From Bacillus sp. Marseille-P3661 (GTDB lineage: Bacteria > Bacillota > Bacilli > Bacillales > Bacillaceae_J), in assembly GCF_900240995.1 (NCBI RefSeq), contig NZ_LT965955.1, positions 171,453 through 235,452 on the forward strand: a stretch of 64,000 nucleotides of DNA, read 5' to 3'. The position numbers and the translations under genes are program-made. This document shows positions 8,104-16,696 of this stretch, one piece after another. The notes beneath the pieces are model-generated. The model ran no database searches. It saw nothing but the letters and a program-made list of their open reading frames with translations, and had not been told where the DNA came from. The stretch's first letter is position 1; every line of letters begins with the position of its first letter.

Positions 8104-9140
8104 TGGATTTCAGTGAGTACAGTGGTGTTTGGGTTTTTATGGAGGTAAAGGATGAGAAGATTGCACCTGTTTCACTAGAGCTTTTAGGAGCAGGTAGACG
8201 ACTCGCTGATAAACGAGGAACCGAATTAGCTGGGGTATTTATTGGTGAAAATATCAAGCATCTTGCCAAAACGGCTTTTGAGTATGGAGCAGATACTGTA
8301 TATGTTTATGATCAATCTATTTTTAAAAACTATCGAACGGAATCCTATATGAAGGCGCTTTTAGATTGCAGTGACAAGCATAAACCGGAAATTATTCTTT
8401 TTGGTGCAACTTCAACAGGAAAAGACCTTGCTAGTGCAGTTGCAACAGACCTGCCGACAGGCCTAACAGCGGATACCACAGAGCTGGATGTTGAAGAAGA
8501 TACTGGATTATTATTAGCAAGCCGGCCGGCCTTCGGGGGAAATATTATGGCAACGATTCTATGTAAAAAGTACCGCCCGCAAATGGCAACAGTACGACCG
8601 AAGGTAATGAAGGCATTAGCACCACAACAAGGCCGCACTGGAAAGTTAGTTGAAGAAACCGTTGCCATTAAGGAATCTGATATCCATACAAAGGTGTTGG
8701 AAATTGTCCGCGAAGCAACAAAGAATGTTGGAATTGATGAAGCAGACATTATTGTTGCTGGTGGAAAGGGATTAGGCAGTGCAGAAGGCTTTCAACTCGT
8801 GCACCAGTTAGCAGATGTTTTAAATGGGGCAGTCGGTGCAAGTCGTGATGTTGTCGAAGCGGGATGGATTTCACATCCACACCAAGTTGGTCAAACAGGC
8901 TTAACAGTCACACCTAAAATTTATTTTGCAATTGGGATTTCTGGGGCTATTCAGCATGTTGTTGGAATGAAAAACTCAGGTTTAATTATTGCTATCAATA
9001 AAGATCCGAAAGCACCGATTTTTGAGAGCTGCCATTATGGAATAGTAGGGGATGCTTTTGAAATTTTGCCAATTCTAATTGAGGGATTCAAACAGGCTTT
9101 ATCTCAAAAGGAGGTAACATCTAATGCCAGAGAAGTTTGA
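8103..9140 (+). CDS. fixB: Electron transfer flavoprotein alpha subunit, FixB type
   Basis: A 345-residue EtfA/FixB protein. The C-terminal FAD domain is clear: GGKGLGSAEGFQLVHQLAD, GASRDVVEAGW, HQVGQTGLTV, then YFAIGISGAIQHVVGMK, where the Gln-Thr-Gly and Ser-Gly-Ala-Ile-Gln-His residues hold FAD. It should form a heterodimer with the beta subunit and pass electrons to the membrane-side FixC/FixX. I place the start at ATG 8103, overlapping the fixA stop by one base; an in-frame TTG at 8100 is less likely. Its last 17 bases overlap fixC. Confidence 0.92.
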   Translation: MDFSEYSGVWVFMEVKDEKIAPVSLELLGAGRRLADKRGTELAGVFIGENIKHLAKTAFEYGADTVYVYDQSIFKNYRTESYMKALLDCSDKHKPEIILFGATSTGKDLASAVATDLPTGLTADTTELDVEEDTGLLLASRPAFGGNIMATILCKKYRPQMATVRPKVMKALAPQQGRTGKLVEETVAIKESDIHTKVLEIVREATKNVGIDEADIIVAGGKGLGSAEGFQLVHQLADVLNGAVGASRDVVEAGWISHPHQVGQTGLTVTPKIYFAIGISGAIQHVVGMKNSGLIIAINKDPKAPIFESCHYGIVGDAFEILPILIEGFKQALSQKEVTSNAREV

Positions 9141-10419
9141 TTGTATTGTTGTTGGTGCGGGACCAGCCGGGATCTCCTGCGCTTATGAACTAGCAAAAGG
9201 AGGCGCAAACGTATTACTGATTGAACGAGGTGAATATCCTGGTTCCAAAAATGTAATGGGCGGTGTGCTTTACCGGAAAATGATGGAAGATGTTATCCCT
9301 GAGTTTTATAAAGAGGCACCGTTGGAACGCCCAATTGTTGAACAAAGATTTATGATGATGGATAAAGAATCAGCGGTCACATTTGGTTATAAGGGAATGG
9401 AATGGTCAAAAGAGCCATATAACAACTTCACAGTATTGCGAGCAAAATTTGATCAATGGTTTGCAAATAAGGCTGTTGAACAAGGTGCCTTGTTAGTTAA
9501 CGAAACAACAGTTAGAGAATGTATTGTAGAGAATGGCAAAGTTGTTGGCGTTAGAACTGATCGTCCGGATGGAGATGTATATGCTGATGTTGTTGTTTTA
9601 GCAGACGGTGTTAACTCACTGTTGGCAAAATCTCTTGGATTTCATAAAGAGTACAAACCAGACGAAGTTGCGTTAGCAACAATGGAAATATTGAAACTAG
9701 ATAGTAAGGTGATTGAAGATCGCTTTAATTTAGAAGAAAATCAAGGATGTACAATTGAATTATTCGGCGACGCAACGAAAGGAATTTTAGGTACAGGTTT
9801 TCTATACACAAATAAAGACACATTAAGTATCGGGGTTGGGACATTACTTTCAGGTTTAATTAAGCATAAGATTAGACCGTATGAATTATTAGAGTATGTT
9901 AAGAATCACCCAATGATTCGTCCATATATACAAGGTAGTGAACCACAGGAATATTTAGCCCATCTAATTCCAGAAGGTGGATATAATTCAATGGGCAAAA
10001 TCGTTGGTGACGGCGTAATTGTCATTGGTGATGCCTCCCAGTTAGTAAATGCTATTCACCGTGAGGGATCGAATCTTGCAATGACATCAGGAAGATTGGC
10101 AGCTGAAACAGTATTATTAGCAAAGGAAACTGGCGATTTCTCTGAGAACTCTCTTAGCTATTATCGTACGAAATTAATGAGTGGATTTGTTGGTCAAGAT
10201 ATGAAGAAATATAAAGACTCTACACATCATTTTGATAAATTCCCACAATACTTTGATCAATATATTCCAATGATGAATAAAGCTGCAAGTCAGTTTTTTA
10301 CTGTTGATGGCAAATCGAAGTGGGAGAAACAAAAATCAATTTTGAGAGATATGGGTACATCAAAGGAGAAATTCAAAATTGCTCGTGATGTTTATCGAGC
10401 ATGGAAGGTGATGAAGTAA
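9124..10419 (+). CDS. fixC: FixC, ETF:quinone-oxidoreductase-like flavoprotein
   Basis: A 431-residue FAD-dependent oxidoreductase of the geranylgeranyl reductase/ETF-QO superfamily. It opens with a dinucleotide-binding motif (VVGAGPAGISCAYELAKGG) and has the second FAD contact GDGVIVIGDASQLVN about residue 300. In FixABCX complexes it docks on the ETF and reduces quinone, or a coupled acceptor, at the membrane. AGGAGGT lies 7 nt before ATG 9124, and the stop overlaps the fixX start (TAATG). The ETF-QO iron-sulfur domain is not fused here but is supplied by fixX. A Bacillales host would use menaquinone; that is inference. Confidence 0.9.
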   Translation: MPEKFDCIVVGAGPAGISCAYELAKGGANVLLIERGEYPGSKNVMGGVLYRKMMEDVIPEFYKEAPLERPIVEQRFMMMDKESAVTFGYKGMEWSKEPYNNFTVLRAKFDQWFANKAVEQGALLVNETTVRECIVENGKVVGVRTDRPDGDVYADVVVLADGVNSLLAKSLGFHKEYKPDEVALATMEILKLDSKVIEDRFNLEENQGCTIELFGDATKGILGTGFLYTNKDTLSIGVGTLLSGLIKHKIRPYELLEYVKNHPMIRPYIQGSEPQEYLAHLIPEGGYNSMGKIVGDGVIVIGDASQLVNAIHREGSNLAMTSGRLAAETVLLAKETGDFSENSLSYYRTKLMSGFVGQDMKKYKDSTHHFDKFPQYFDQYIPMMNKAASQFFTVDGKSKWEKQKSILRDMGTSKEKFKIARDVYRAWKVMK

Positions 10420-10715
10420 TGAGTGAACAGAAGAAATATTCAACAGTTGAGGAGAAACAGTACCTTGTTCGCTTTAAAGCTGATACCAAATCACATCTTC
10501 ATGTAACAGATCCAGACATTTGTTTAACAAAATGTCCTGATAAAATTTGCACAATTTTTTGTCCCGCAGAAATTTACAAATGGGAAGATATACGAATGCA
10601 TATAGGCTATGAAGGTTGTCATGAATGTGGAAGCTGCAGGATTGGTTGCCCACATCAAAATATTGAATGGGAGTACCCAAAGGGTGGTCATGGAATTATT
10701 TTTAGACTAGGATAG
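10419..10715 (+). CDS. fixX: FixX, ferredoxin-like protein
   Basis: A 98-residue iron-sulfur protein completing fixABCX. Two cysteine clusters are visible: CLTKCPDKICTIFCP (about 28-42) and CHECGSCRIGCP (about 66-77). The second has the CxxCxxCxxxCP spacing of a [4Fe-4S] site. The start is taken as ATG 10419 overlapping the fixC stop; the frame is open six codons further up, but those lie within fixC. FixX normally relays electrons between FixC and quinone. A hairpin terminator follows. Confidence 0.9.
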   Translation: MSEQKKYSTVEEKQYLVRFKADTKSHLHVTDPDICLTKCPDKICTIFCPAEIYKWEDIRMHIGYEGCHECGSCRIGCPHQNIEWEYPKGGHGIIFRLG

Positions 10716-10728
10716 TGTTATAGTGGGT

Positions 10729-10760
10729 AGGGCTAACCATATGGGTAGTCCTTATTTTTT
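10729..10760 (+). terminator. Terminator after fixABCX
   Basis: AGGGCTAACC and GGGTAGTCCT pair, with wobbles, across a four-base loop, then TATTTTTT. Confidence 0.7.
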
Positions 10761-10949
10761 ATTTAGGGGTATATTGCTGATAAATTTGTGGAAATAATTA
10801 AAAGTCTATGGAGATGCGTATATATATGGAGAGTGGGTTAAGGCCCCAATGGTGACAAGTATTAAACGTTGGTTTATGTAAAATGTTTCACATGGAACAT
10901 TAAAAAGAGAGGAAAGAAATAGCGCTTTATTTTTCTATTTATTAAAAAA

Positions 10950-11282
10950 TTAGGTATGGATAGCGGCGAGCTGGTCTTGCTTTGCAATGTTTGTCAGTTG
11001 TTTCATAAATTCAATGCCTTCATGTATGGACTCGAAAATTGAGGAAACAAAATATGGTAGTAGGTAGTCAAATTCGCCATTGGCCCTTAATGGATAAATA
11101 ACAACCTTCCAGTGAATGGTATTACTGTTATACTCTTCTCCTTCTAAGGCAATTAACCAGTGTGTGAAACTATCTACAGATTCAAGGGCTGCAGCGGTGT
11201 TTCTCATTGCTAATCGATCGTTTTCTCCAATTGATATAGGAGCACTTTGATAAAATTCTCTGAAATTAGGGGTTTTTGTCAT
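10950..11282 (-). CDS. Hypothetical protein, 110 aa
   Basis: I do not recognise this protein. It starts at ATG 11282 with AAGGAG 8 nt upstream and encodes an acidic, probably soluble protein of 110 residues. It has a central aromatic stretch (FTHWLIALEGEEYNSNTIHW, then KVVIYPL) and no signal peptide or membrane segment. It is transcribed alone, converging on fixABCX. A near-consensus catabolite-response site lies about 25 bp upstream of the start codon, hinting at carbon-source control. Confidence 0.6.
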   Translation of the reverse strand: MTKTPNFREFYQSAPISIGENDRLAMRNTAAALESVDSFTHWLIALEGEEYNSNTIHWKVVIYPLRANGEFDYLLPYFVSSIFESIHEGIEFMKQLTNIAKQDQLAAIHT

Positions 11283-11306
11283 ACACACATCTCCTTATTG
11301 TTATTA

Positions 11307-11322
11307 TTGGAAACGGTTGCAG
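11307..11322. promoter_or_regulatory. Candidate CcpA cre site
   Basis: TTGGAAACGGTTGCAG matches the degenerate consensus WTGNAANCGNWWNCAW at 15 of 16 positions. It sits between the start of the minus-strand hypothetical gene and its presumed promoter, a position suited to repression. Confidence 0.4.
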
Positions 11323-11495
11323 TAAAGTATTGTTTAAAATAGTATATGTTGTATAAAATTAAAAGATTAATATTTTTTTAAAATTCAGAAAAAATAACGT
11401 TTCGGTATTCCGTGCTTGCCTTTCATTATAATTTAAGTCTAAGTAGTATGTTAAGTTTATAAAAAATATGGAAACTACAAATGATATAAAAGATA

Positions 11496-11524
11496 TTGAC
11501 ATTAACTAGTTTTCTTGCAATAAT
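11496..11524 (+). promoter_or_regulatory. SigA-type promoter for codBA
   Basis: TTGACA (11496-11501), a 17-bp spacer and AATAAT (11519-11524). Transcription would start about 11531, just before the PyrR-binding leader. Confidence 0.65.
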
Positions 11525-11544
11525 AAAGTCAATTAAATACTGGT

Positions 11545-11690
11545 ACCTTTAATTCAGTCCCGTGAGGCTGACAAGGACAGCGGAAAGTATGATAGCACTA
11601 GGTGAAGTATAGCTTTGTATACTTATTGTTTATCATACATTAAACAGGCTACTTGTCGGAAAACGGCAAGTAGCCTGTTTTTTTTCCAAA
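11545..11690 (+). promoter_or_regulatory. PyrR-dependent attenuator leader of codBA
   Basis: AGTCCCGTGAGGCT (11556-11569) matches the PyrR binding-loop consensus ARUCCNGNGAGGYU. A possible antiterminator (TATGATA pairing with TATCATA, about 11588-11638) follows, then a strong terminator (11643-11687). This is the arrangement of Bacillus pyrimidine operons, where PyrR bound to UMP favours termination. Cytosine uptake and deamination should thus be shut down when uridine nucleotides are plentiful. Confidence 0.85.
11643..11687 (+). terminator. Regulated terminator in the codBA leader
   Basis: ACAGGCTACTTG and CAAGTAGCCTGT form a perfect 12-bp stem, then eight T. It precedes the gene rather than following one, as expected for an attenuator. 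Confidence 0.9.
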
Positions 11691-11756
11691 ACGTCTAGAA
11701 AAATCGAAGAACACTTCGGTACCAGTTGTAATAATCACAACATTGGAGGAATTGGT

Positions 11757-13025
11757 ATGAAAAAAGTAGACTTAGATTTTTCGTTAGAAGCGGTGCCACA
11801 ATCACATCGCCATGGATTTTGGAAAATGCTCGTTGTAATGCTGGGACTGACATTTTTCTCAGCTAGTATGTTATCAGGCGGAACATTAGGGATGGGATTA
11901 ACACTTGTTCAATTTATTGGAATTGTGTTAGCAGGAAATTTAATACTAGGTGCTTATACTGGAGCTTTAGCATATATTGCAGCAAAAACTGGTTTATCAA
12001 CACATCTCTTAACTCGCTATGCGTTTGGTGAAAAAGGTTCGTACTTATCTTCATTTTTATTAGCGGGTACACAGGTAGGTTGGTTTGGAGTCGGTGTAGC
12101 GATGTTCGCAGTTCCTGTTCAGAAGGTAACAGGAATGGATATGAATTTACTAGTTATTGTGTCCGGGCTTTTAATGACAATCACAGCGATTTATGGAATG
12201 AAGGCTTTAGCGATCTTAAGTTTTATAGCAGTACCATTAATTACGGTTTTAGGAAGTTTTTCAGCTTTTAAAGCAACAGAAACAGTCGGTGGTTTTGAAG
12301 GATTATTACAATACCAACCGGCAGAAGCAATTGGCTTAGCTGCAGCGTTAACAATTTGTGTAGGGTCATTTATTAGTGCAGGAACATTAACACCAGACTT
12401 CACAAGATTTGCACATACAAAACGCTCTGCAGTTATTACAACGGTGATCGCTTTCTTTATCGGAAATTCATTAATGTTCGTCTTTGGAGCAATTGGTGCG
12501 ATTGCAACAGGCCAATCAGATATTTCAGAAGTAATGTTTATTCAGAAGTTAATACTGCCAGCAATCTTAGTGCTTGGATTAAATATTTGGACAACCAATG
12601 ATAACGCCCTTTACGCATCTGGTTTAGGTTTTTCAAACATTACAAAAATCAAGAAAAGTAAGGTTGTTGTGTTTAACGGAATCGTTGGTACAATTGCAGC
12701 AATGTGGCTTTATAACAACTTTGTAGGCTGGTTATCTATCCTAGGCGCAACATTACCGCCAATCGGTGCAATCATTTTAGCAGATTATTTTATCGTAAAT
12801 CGTGGAAAATATAAAAAGTTTGAGCAAATGAAATTTAAAGCTGTAAACTGGATTGCATTAGTAGCTTGGGGTGCGGGAGTGGTAACAGCGAATTTTGTTC
12901 CAGGTATCCCACCGGTTAATGCACTTTTAGGCTCAGCAATCACATTTGTAGTTATTTCGAAGCTTGTAGCACAAACAGAAGGTAAATCAATCGTTATTAC
13001 TGAAATGGAAAAGGTGAGTTCATAA
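11757..13025 (+). CDS. codB: Cytosine permease (NCS1 family)
   Basis: A 422-residue membrane protein with about 12 hydrophobic segments, of the nucleobase:cation symporter-1 family. Family-like stretches include LSTHLLTRYAFGEKGSY, GTLTPDFTRFA and NIWTTNDNALYASGLGFSN. It should import cytosine with H+ or Na+. Adjacency to codA and the PyrR leader support cytosine over purines or allantoin. ATG 11757 follows GGAGGA. The stop codon directly abuts the codA TTG start, so the two are translated together. Confidence 0.9.
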   Translation: MKKVDLDFSLEAVPQSHRHGFWKMLVVMLGLTFFSASMLSGGTLGMGLTLVQFIGIVLAGNLILGAYTGALAYIAAKTGLSTHLLTRYAFGEKGSYLSSFLLAGTQVGWFGVGVAMFAVPVQKVTGMDMNLLVIVSGLLMTITAIYGMKALAILSFIAVPLITVLGSFSAFKATETVGGFEGLLQYQPAEAIGLAAALTICVGSFISAGTLTPDFTRFAHTKRSAVITTVIAFFIGNSLMFVFGAIGAIATGQSDISEVMFIQKLILPAILVLGLNIWTTNDNALYASGLGFSNITKIKKSKVVVFNGIVGTIAAMWLYNNFVGWLSILGATLPPIGAIILADYFIVNRGKYKKFEQMKFKAVNWIALVAWGAGVVTANFVPGIPPVNALLGSAITFVVISKLVAQTEGKSIVITEMEKVSS

Positions 13026-14294
13026 TTGATTATTAAAAATGCAAAGCTTAGAGGTAAAGATGGGTTATGGAATATAGCGATAAATGCTGGAATCATAACT
13101 GAAATTACTCAAGGTAACAACGTGGAAATCGATCAAAAGGTATTGGATGTGGAGGGCTCATTAGTCCTTCCGCCCTTTATCGAACCGCATATTCATCTAG
13201 ACTCAACATTAACAGCCGGTGAGCCAGAGTGGAATATAAGCGGTACATTATTTGAAGGTATTCAGCGTTGGTCACAGCGAAAAGAAAGTTTAACCCATTA
13301 TGATGTGAAAACAAGAGCGAAAAAGGCGCTAAAATGGCAAATTGCCCAGGGAATACAGCATGTTCGTACACATGTAGATGTAACTGATCCTGAGTTAACA
13401 GCATTAAAAGCCTTACTTGAAGTAAAAGAAGAAATGTCAGCATATGTAGATTTACAGTTGGTCGCGTTCCCACAGGAAGGAATTTTATCATATCCGAACG
13501 GAGCAGAGCTGGTAGAGGAAGCATTAAAAATGGGTGCAGATGTTGTAGGTGGTATTCCTCATTTTGAGTTTACAAGGGAATATGGGGTGCAATCGCTTAA
13601 AACAGCTTTTGATTTAGCTGAAAAGTATGACCGTATAGTTGATATTCATTGCGATGAAATTGACGACGAGCAATCTCGTTTTGTAGAAGTTGTTGCGACT
13701 GAATCTTATGAACGTGGATTTGGCAGCCGCGTAACTGCAAGTCATACAACAGCAATGGGTTCATATAATGATGCTTATACATCTAAATTATTTAGATTAT
13801 TAAAAATGTCTAACATTAACTTTGTCGCCAATCCGCTTGTGAATATCCATCTCCAAGGTCGCTTTGACTCTTATCCTAAGCGCAGAGGAATGACAAGAGT
13901 TAAGGAATTACTTGAGGCAGGTTTAAACGTTAGTTTTGGACATGACGATATTTTTGACCCATGGTACCCGCTTGGAACTGGAAACATGCTGCAGGTGCTA
14001 CATATGGGAATTCATGTGGCTCAGTTAATGGGCTATGAGCAAATCGTCGATTCAATTGATTTAATTACGAAGAATAGTGCGAAGACACTACACATTGAAG
14101 ATCAGTACGGAATTGAAGTAGGGAAAGCAGCTAATTTCATTGTATTAGATGCTGGTAATGAATATGAGGCAGTTCGTAAACAAGCAACAGTTCGCTATTC
14201 AATCAGAAATGGCAGGGTCATTGCTGAAACGAAACCAAGTGAAACAAATGTTATGCTTGGTGAGGTTAGCGAGAAGGTTGATTTTGAAAAATAA
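13026..14294 (+). CDS. codA: Cytosine deaminase
   Basis: A 422-residue amidohydrolase converting cytosine to uracil and ammonia. Metal ligands are visible: EPHIHLDS (about residues 53-60), a central His in [10 protein letters not shown], a His in [11 protein letters not shown], and the Asp of [15 protein letters not shown]. The block [21 protein letters not shown] closely matches what I recall of Escherichia coli CodA. The TTG start abuts the codB stop and has AAAAGGTGAG 8 nt upstream. Uracil produced would enter the UMP pool and close the PyrR feedback loop on this operon. A terminator follows. Confidence 0.93.
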   Translation: MIIKNAKLRGKDGLWNIAINAGIITEITQGNNVEIDQKVLDVEGSLVLPPFIEPHIHLDSTLTAGEPEWNISGTLFEGIQRWSQRKESLTHYDVKTRAKKALKWQIAQGIQHVRTHVDVTDPELTALKALLEVKEEMSAYVDLQLVAFPQEGILSYPNGAELVEEALKMGADVVGGIPHFEFTREYGVQSLKTAFDLAEKYDRIVDIHCDEIDDEQSRFVEVVATESYERGFGSRVTASHTTAMGSYNDAYTSKLFRLLKMSNINFVANPLVNIHLQGRFDSYPKRRGMTRVKELLEAGLNVSFGHDDIFDPWYPLGTGNMLQVLHMGIHVAQLMGYEQIVDSIDLITKNSAKTLHIEDQYGIEVGKAANFIVLDAGNEYEAVRKQATVRYSIRNGRVIAETKPSETNVMLGEVSEKVDFEK

Positions 14295-14309
14295 AGATTT
14301 ATGAATAGT

Positions 14310-14352
14310 AGCTTAATCTCCTGGAAAAAAGTATGGGGGATTAGGCTTTTTG
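14310..14352 (+). terminator. Terminator after codBA
   Basis: AGCTTAATCTCC pairs with GGGGATTAGGCT, followed by TTTTT. Confidence 0.8.
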
Positions 14353-14545
14353 TTTGGTTATATTTTTATATAAAATGAGGATGGCTCGGTGAGAATCGTT
14401 ATTAGTTGCTGATATTTGGCTGAAATGGATGAAATATTTCAATAGAGGGTCGATATAATCGTAAAGTGGCAGATTTCTGACTCATAGTGGATGATATATC
14501 TTAGTTTGAATACCAACTATTAGTTTTCTGCTAAATTTGAACTGT

Positions 14546-14580
14546 AAAAATCCCTTAGACGGGAAGTCTAAGGGATTTTA
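14546..14580. terminator. Bidirectional terminator between codA and the aldehyde dehydrogenase gene
   Basis: AAAATCCCTTAGAC and GTCTAAGGGATTTT form a perfect stem with a GGGAA loop. A and T runs flank it on both sides; it best serves the minus-strand dehydrogenase gene ending at 14587. Confidence 0.85.
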
Positions 14581-14586
14581 GTTCTA

Positions 14587-16044
14587 TTAAAAAGGATATT
14601 GGCGGTCTTTTGTTTGGATAGATACCCACTTTGTTACAGTGAATTCTTCAACTACCCAAGGGTTACCAAATCTGCCTAAACCACTTGATTTATTTCCACC
14701 AAACGGGATATTCGGAGCATCATTAACCGTTTGATCGTTAATATGCGTCATCCCGGCATCCACTTGCAGTGCTAGTTCTTCGCCTTTCTTTAAATCACTT
14801 GTGAATATTGCAGAGCTTAATCCAGCTTCTGTATCATTGGCGATAGCGATGGCTTCTTCATCGGATTCTGCCTTAATGATTGTTGCAATAGGAGCAAATA
14901 GCTCTGATTGGGCTAACTTGCTGGAATTATCAACACCAGTGAACACGTAAGGCGTAAGGACATTGCCAATGCGTTGACCTTCTAAAGCAACTGTTGCTCC
15001 TTCAGCCTTAGCATCTTCGATAAATTGCAGTGCTCTATTCATTTGCTTTTCATTAATTAATGGACCGATAATCGTACTTGGATCGGTTTGGTCACCGTAT
15101 GGAATCGCTTTCGCGCGTTCTACAAACTTTTCAACAAATTGATCGTATTTATCTTTGTGAACAATAATGCGGTTAATAATCATGCAGATTTGACCTTGGT
15201 GAATGAACTTTCCAAAGATCGCTGCATTAACAGCTTGATCCACATCTGCATCTGATAAAACAACAAACGGGCTGTTGCCTCCAAGTTCAAGGGCAACGCG
15301 CTTTAAATTTTGACCAGCAATTGCACCAATATGGCGGCCAACTGCAGATGAACCAGTAAAGCTAATTAGTTTAGCATGTCGATTTGTTAACATTGCATCG
15401 CCAATTTCGTTTATATCAGTTAGGATAACGTTTAATACGCCTTTTGGTAGACCAGCATATTCAAATGCTTTAGCAATAATAGAGCCGCCAGATAAGCCAA
15501 CTTGAACATCAGGCTTATGTACAACGCTATTTCCTAAGGCAATCGCTGGTGCAATTGTCCTCATTGATAGATTCAAAGGAAAATTGAAAGGTGAAATAGA
15601 AGAGACAACACCTAACGGTAGACGATGGATATGATTTAATTTATCGCCGACAGCCGGGACTTCTCTTATCTTGCCAACTTCATCTGCATATTTAATAGAT
15701 TCCTCTAAAAATTCTAAAGCAAGATGCAATTCTACGTTTGATTTTAATACAGATCCGCCAGTCTCAAGGCCGATTGTCTTAACAATTTCTTCGCGATTAT
15801 TGTTTAAATACTCGGCTGCCTTATGAAGTACTGCTCTTCTTTCTTCAACCGTAGATTTTGCCCACTCTTTTTGGGCTTCGCTTGCAAGTGTAAATGCATC
15901 TTCTACTTGCTGCTTTGTTGCTAAGCGAACAGAAGCAATCACTGAACCATCATAAGGATTTGTAATCTCAAGCGTGTTTTCGCTTTTTCCCTCTACCCAT
16001 TCTCCGTTAATATAGCTTTTGTTTAAGACAGATACAGATTGCAT
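14587..16044 (-). CDS. NAD(P)-dependent aldehyde dehydrogenase (YfmT/vanillin dehydrogenase-like)
   Basis: Class 1/2 aldehyde dehydrogenase of 485 residues. Present are SPFNFPLNLSMRTIAPALxx-type cofactor binding (SPFNFPLNLS), FTGSSAVGRHIG (glycine motif), LELGGNSPFVV with the general-base Glu, and GQICMIINRI with the nucleophilic Cys. Length and sequence recall B. subtilis YfmT, a benzaldehyde/vanillin-oxidising enzyme; the natural aldehyde here is unknown. The frame opens at an ATG eight codons upstream, but the ATG at 16044 follows AAAGGGG at good spacing. Transcribed alone, with the purine permease gene divergent from it. Confidence 0.85.
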   Translation of the reverse strand: MQSVSVLNKSYINGEWVEGKSENTLEITNPYDGSVIASVRLATKQQVEDAFTLASEAQKEWAKSTVEERRAVLHKAAEYLNNNREEIVKTIGLETGGSVLKSNVELHLALEFLEESIKYADEVGKIREVPAVGDKLNHIHRLPLGVVSSISPFNFPLNLSMRTIAPAIALGNSVVHKPDVQVGLSGGSIIAKAFEYAGLPKGVLNVILTDINEIGDAMLTNRHAKLISFTGSSAVGRHIGAIAGQNLKRVALELGGNSPFVVLSDADVDQAVNAAIFGKFIHQGQICMIINRIIVHKDKYDQFVEKFVERAKAIPYGDQTDPSTIIGPLINEKQMNRALQFIEDAKAEGATVALEGQRIGNVLTPYVFTGVDNSSKLAQSELFAPIATIIKAESDEEAIAIANDTEAGLSSAIFTSDLKKGEELALQVDAGMTHINDQTVNDAPNIPFGGNKSSGLGRFGNPWVVEEFTVTKWVSIQTKDRQYPF

Positions 16045-16341
16045 ATAAAATCCCCTTTCAATATACATAAATATGGTTGTTTTGTAGGAACCTAAGCTAG
16101 TACCATTTTATTATATACTGAATATTCCAAATTATGAAACGTGTTGCTTAGTAATTGCAAAATTTTATAAAAATATCTGAAACTATTTTTATTTACTAAA
16201 CTAGAGCTCCAAGAAGAGGGGGCTGGAAAGGGAGTATAAGAGCTATTTGGAGATGGAGCCTTTATTCGTGTTTTTAAAGTATTTATTGATAACTATTCAT
16301 TTAACGGCGTAGCAGATAACACAGAATACGAACAATACTTA

Positions 16342-16370
16342 TTGACAAAAAAATAATATGCGCTTAGTAT
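16342..16370 (+). promoter_or_regulatory. SigA-type promoter for the riboswitch-controlled purine permease
   Basis: TTGACA (16342-16347), 17-bp spacer, TAGTAT (16365-16370). The aptamer begins about 35 nt past the predicted start site. Confidence 0.7.
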
Positions 16371-16409
16371 TAATAACGGAGTTTTTAAGTTTATACATGT
16401 TACAGTTGA

Positions 16410-16516
16410 TTCGTATATTCTCGGTGATATGGTCTGAGAGTTTCTACTAGGAGCCGTAAATTCCTAACTACGAATGGGGGCACAAGTCTACCCATTTTTA
16501 GTTAGGGATTTTTTTA
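16410..16516 (+). promoter_or_regulatory. Guanine-class purine riboswitch with terminator
   Basis: The aptamer (16410-16474) has P1 arms TTCGTAT and CTACGAA and the conserved loops GATATGG and GTTTCTACTAGGAGCC-GTAAA. The discriminating base (16468, the position of C74 in xpt) is C, so guanine or hypoxanthine is expected rather than adenine. A terminator (16462-16516) has TCCTAACTA pairing with TAGTTAGGGA and ends in seven T. Its 5' arm overlaps the 3' arm of P1, so ligand binding should free the terminator and switch the gene off. Confidence 0.93.
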
Positions 16517-16696
16517 TTAGTAGAGATTTGTTTTGGATAGATAATGAAAATAGTTAAGACTTCGCCATTAGGTTCTGAGGTGAAGTTTGTCTATTGTTTT
16601 AAGTTTAACTTCTATATGGAAGGATTATAGTAATAGAAGAAAGACATTATCGACAAAACAATATCTCATCTTTTTCTATTGTTGAGGAGGATATAC

